From Legionella genomosp. 1 (GTDB taxonomy: Bacteria; Pseudomonadota; Gammaproteobacteria; Legionellales; Legionellaceae), in contig CAMDBQ010000095.1 of assembly GCA_945889365.1 (NCBI GenBank), forward strand, positions 1 through 6,059: a stretch of DNA of 6,059 bases, in the 5' to 3' direction. The translations under genes were made by a program, and so were the position numbers. Positions 5,288-6,059 of the stretch are shown here, piece by piece; the first letter of the stretch is position 1; every line of letters begins with the position of its first letter. The notes below the pieces were generated by a model. It made no database searches. It saw only the letters and a program-made list of their open reading frames with translations, and was not told the origin of the DNA.

Positions 5288-6059
5288 GTGATAAAAATTT
5301 TCGGGTTTATTAGCGCCTACCTGGTTAGCGGCTGTTTATTAGCCTCATCGCCAACCACGCTTTATCGTTGGGTAGGTCATCCCTCCGAAGAAATGCAACG
5401 GGTCGATGCGGCTCATCAACGCCTGACGCATGCCGTTCAAAACCCCGAATACATGTTGGATCACTGGATTGATTTGCCCACATCCCCGACATCAACCAAT
5501 GGTAAAACCCTGCACTTAAGCATCAAAGACGCGATTTTACTGGCCTTACGCTATAACCCTAATATTCAAAACGCCGAACTGGATCGCATCATTCAAATTT
5601 ACCAACTACGCCTGGCGCACAACGAATTTGAATTGCAATACGCCCTTGCTGTTCAAGCCACAGCCACTAACAGTCGTTACAGTGGAATGGGAAATGGTAC
5701 GACAGAAAACTACATGGCGGCACCTGAATTTGATTTAAAAAGTAAATACGGCGGGCATGCCGGGTTGAAAATGGATAACAGCGCCATGGCGATCGGCGAT
5801 TACAATCCAATGCTGACCTTTTCTTATACCCAGCCCCTATTACGCGGCTTTGGTCGAACCGCCAATGAAGCCGGTTTGCTAGATGCCATTGATAACGATG
5901 CGCTAAACAAGCTGAATTTACAGCAATCCGTTATCGACCAAATAACACTGATCTCAACGGTCTATCATGCGCTGATTTTAAGTGGGAATAATTTTCAAAA
6001 TCAACAACGGCAATTAACCGAGGCACATAAATCGTATGATACCAATGAGAAAAAAATCA
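5288..6059 (+). CDS. TolC-family outer-membrane efflux protein, N-terminal part
   Basis: The first 257 residues are present; the C-terminal part is cut by the right edge (TolC-family proteins are usually 450-500 residues). The proposed GTG start gives a short signal: Lys3, a hydrophobic run, then VSGC with Cys16, a plausible lipobox. The protein would then be a lipid-anchored outer-membrane channel, as in the OprM/NodT branch. LHLSIKDAILLALRYNPNIQNAEL (75-98, quoted here by ends: LHLSI...QNAEL) is the first helix of the efflux repeat. YTQPLLRGFGR (180-190) is the conserved beta-strand to helix segment. An unusually long stretch (about 21-74) precedes the first repeat helix. The ribosome site is weak (GGA at 5272-5274, 13 bases off). 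An in-frame TAA at 5234-5236 limits the upstream extent, and no in-frame ATG occurs before codon 36. The pump partner is not in the window. Confidence 0.85.
   Translation, partial: MIKIFGFISAYLVSGCLLASSPTTLYRWVGHPSEEMQRVDAAHQRLTHAVQNPEYMLDHWIDLPTSPTSTNGKTLHLSIKDAILLALRYNPNIQNAELDRIIQIYQLRLAHNEFELQYALAVQATATNSRYSGMGNGTTENYMAAPEFDLKSKYGGHAGLKMDNSAMAIGDYNPMLTFSYTQPLLRGFGRTANEAGLLDAIDNDALNKLNLQQSVIDQITLISTVYHALILSGNNFQNQQRQLTEAHKSYDTNEKKI

Overview
The window is a stretch of gammaproteobacterial chromosome. RsmA, TruD and ApaH all read as full-length, intact proteins with all their main motifs, and their sequences resemble the gammaproteobacterial versions. No 16S or other taxonomic marker is present, so any placement below class is a guess. 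An intracellular or environmental lineage such as Legionellales would fit.

Layout, left to right. (1) 1-811, minus strand: the N-terminal 270 residues of a TSUP (TauE/SafE-type) membrane permease that runs off the left edge. (2) 812-929: a divergent promoter region. (3) 930-1700, plus: rsmA (ksgA), the 16S rRNA dimethyladenosine transferase. (4) 1690-2715, minus: truD, the tRNA pseudouridine-13 synthase, convergent with rsmA and overlapping its end by 11 bp. (5) 2716-2998: a promoter-rich spacer with a strong plus-strand promoter, a probable minus-strand promoter facing it, and a long inverted repeat in the leader of the next gene. (6) 2999-4270, plus: a protein related to MobH/TraI_2 conjugative relaxases, with no conjugation genes beside it and a degraded HD metal site. 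(7) 4263-5069, plus: apaH, the Ap4A hydrolase, overlapping the relaxase-like gene by 8 bp and probably translated with it. (8) 5070-5287: a spacer occupied mostly by an element of about 154 bp with long imperfect terminal inverted repeats (MITE or REPIN-like). (9) 5288-6059, plus: the N-terminal part of a TolC-family outer-membrane efflux protein with a probable lipoprotein signal, cut by the right edge.

In enteric bacteria rsmA, apaG and apaH are adjacent. Here apaG is absent from between rsmA and apaH, and truD and the relaxase-like gene occupy that space. The housekeeping theme is RNA modification (RsmA, TruD) and dinucleotide-alarmone removal (ApaH). The flanking membrane genes look unrelated. 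The items most worth following up are the orphan relaxase-like protein coupled to apaH, the structured leader ahead of it, and the inverted-repeat element before the TolC-like gene.
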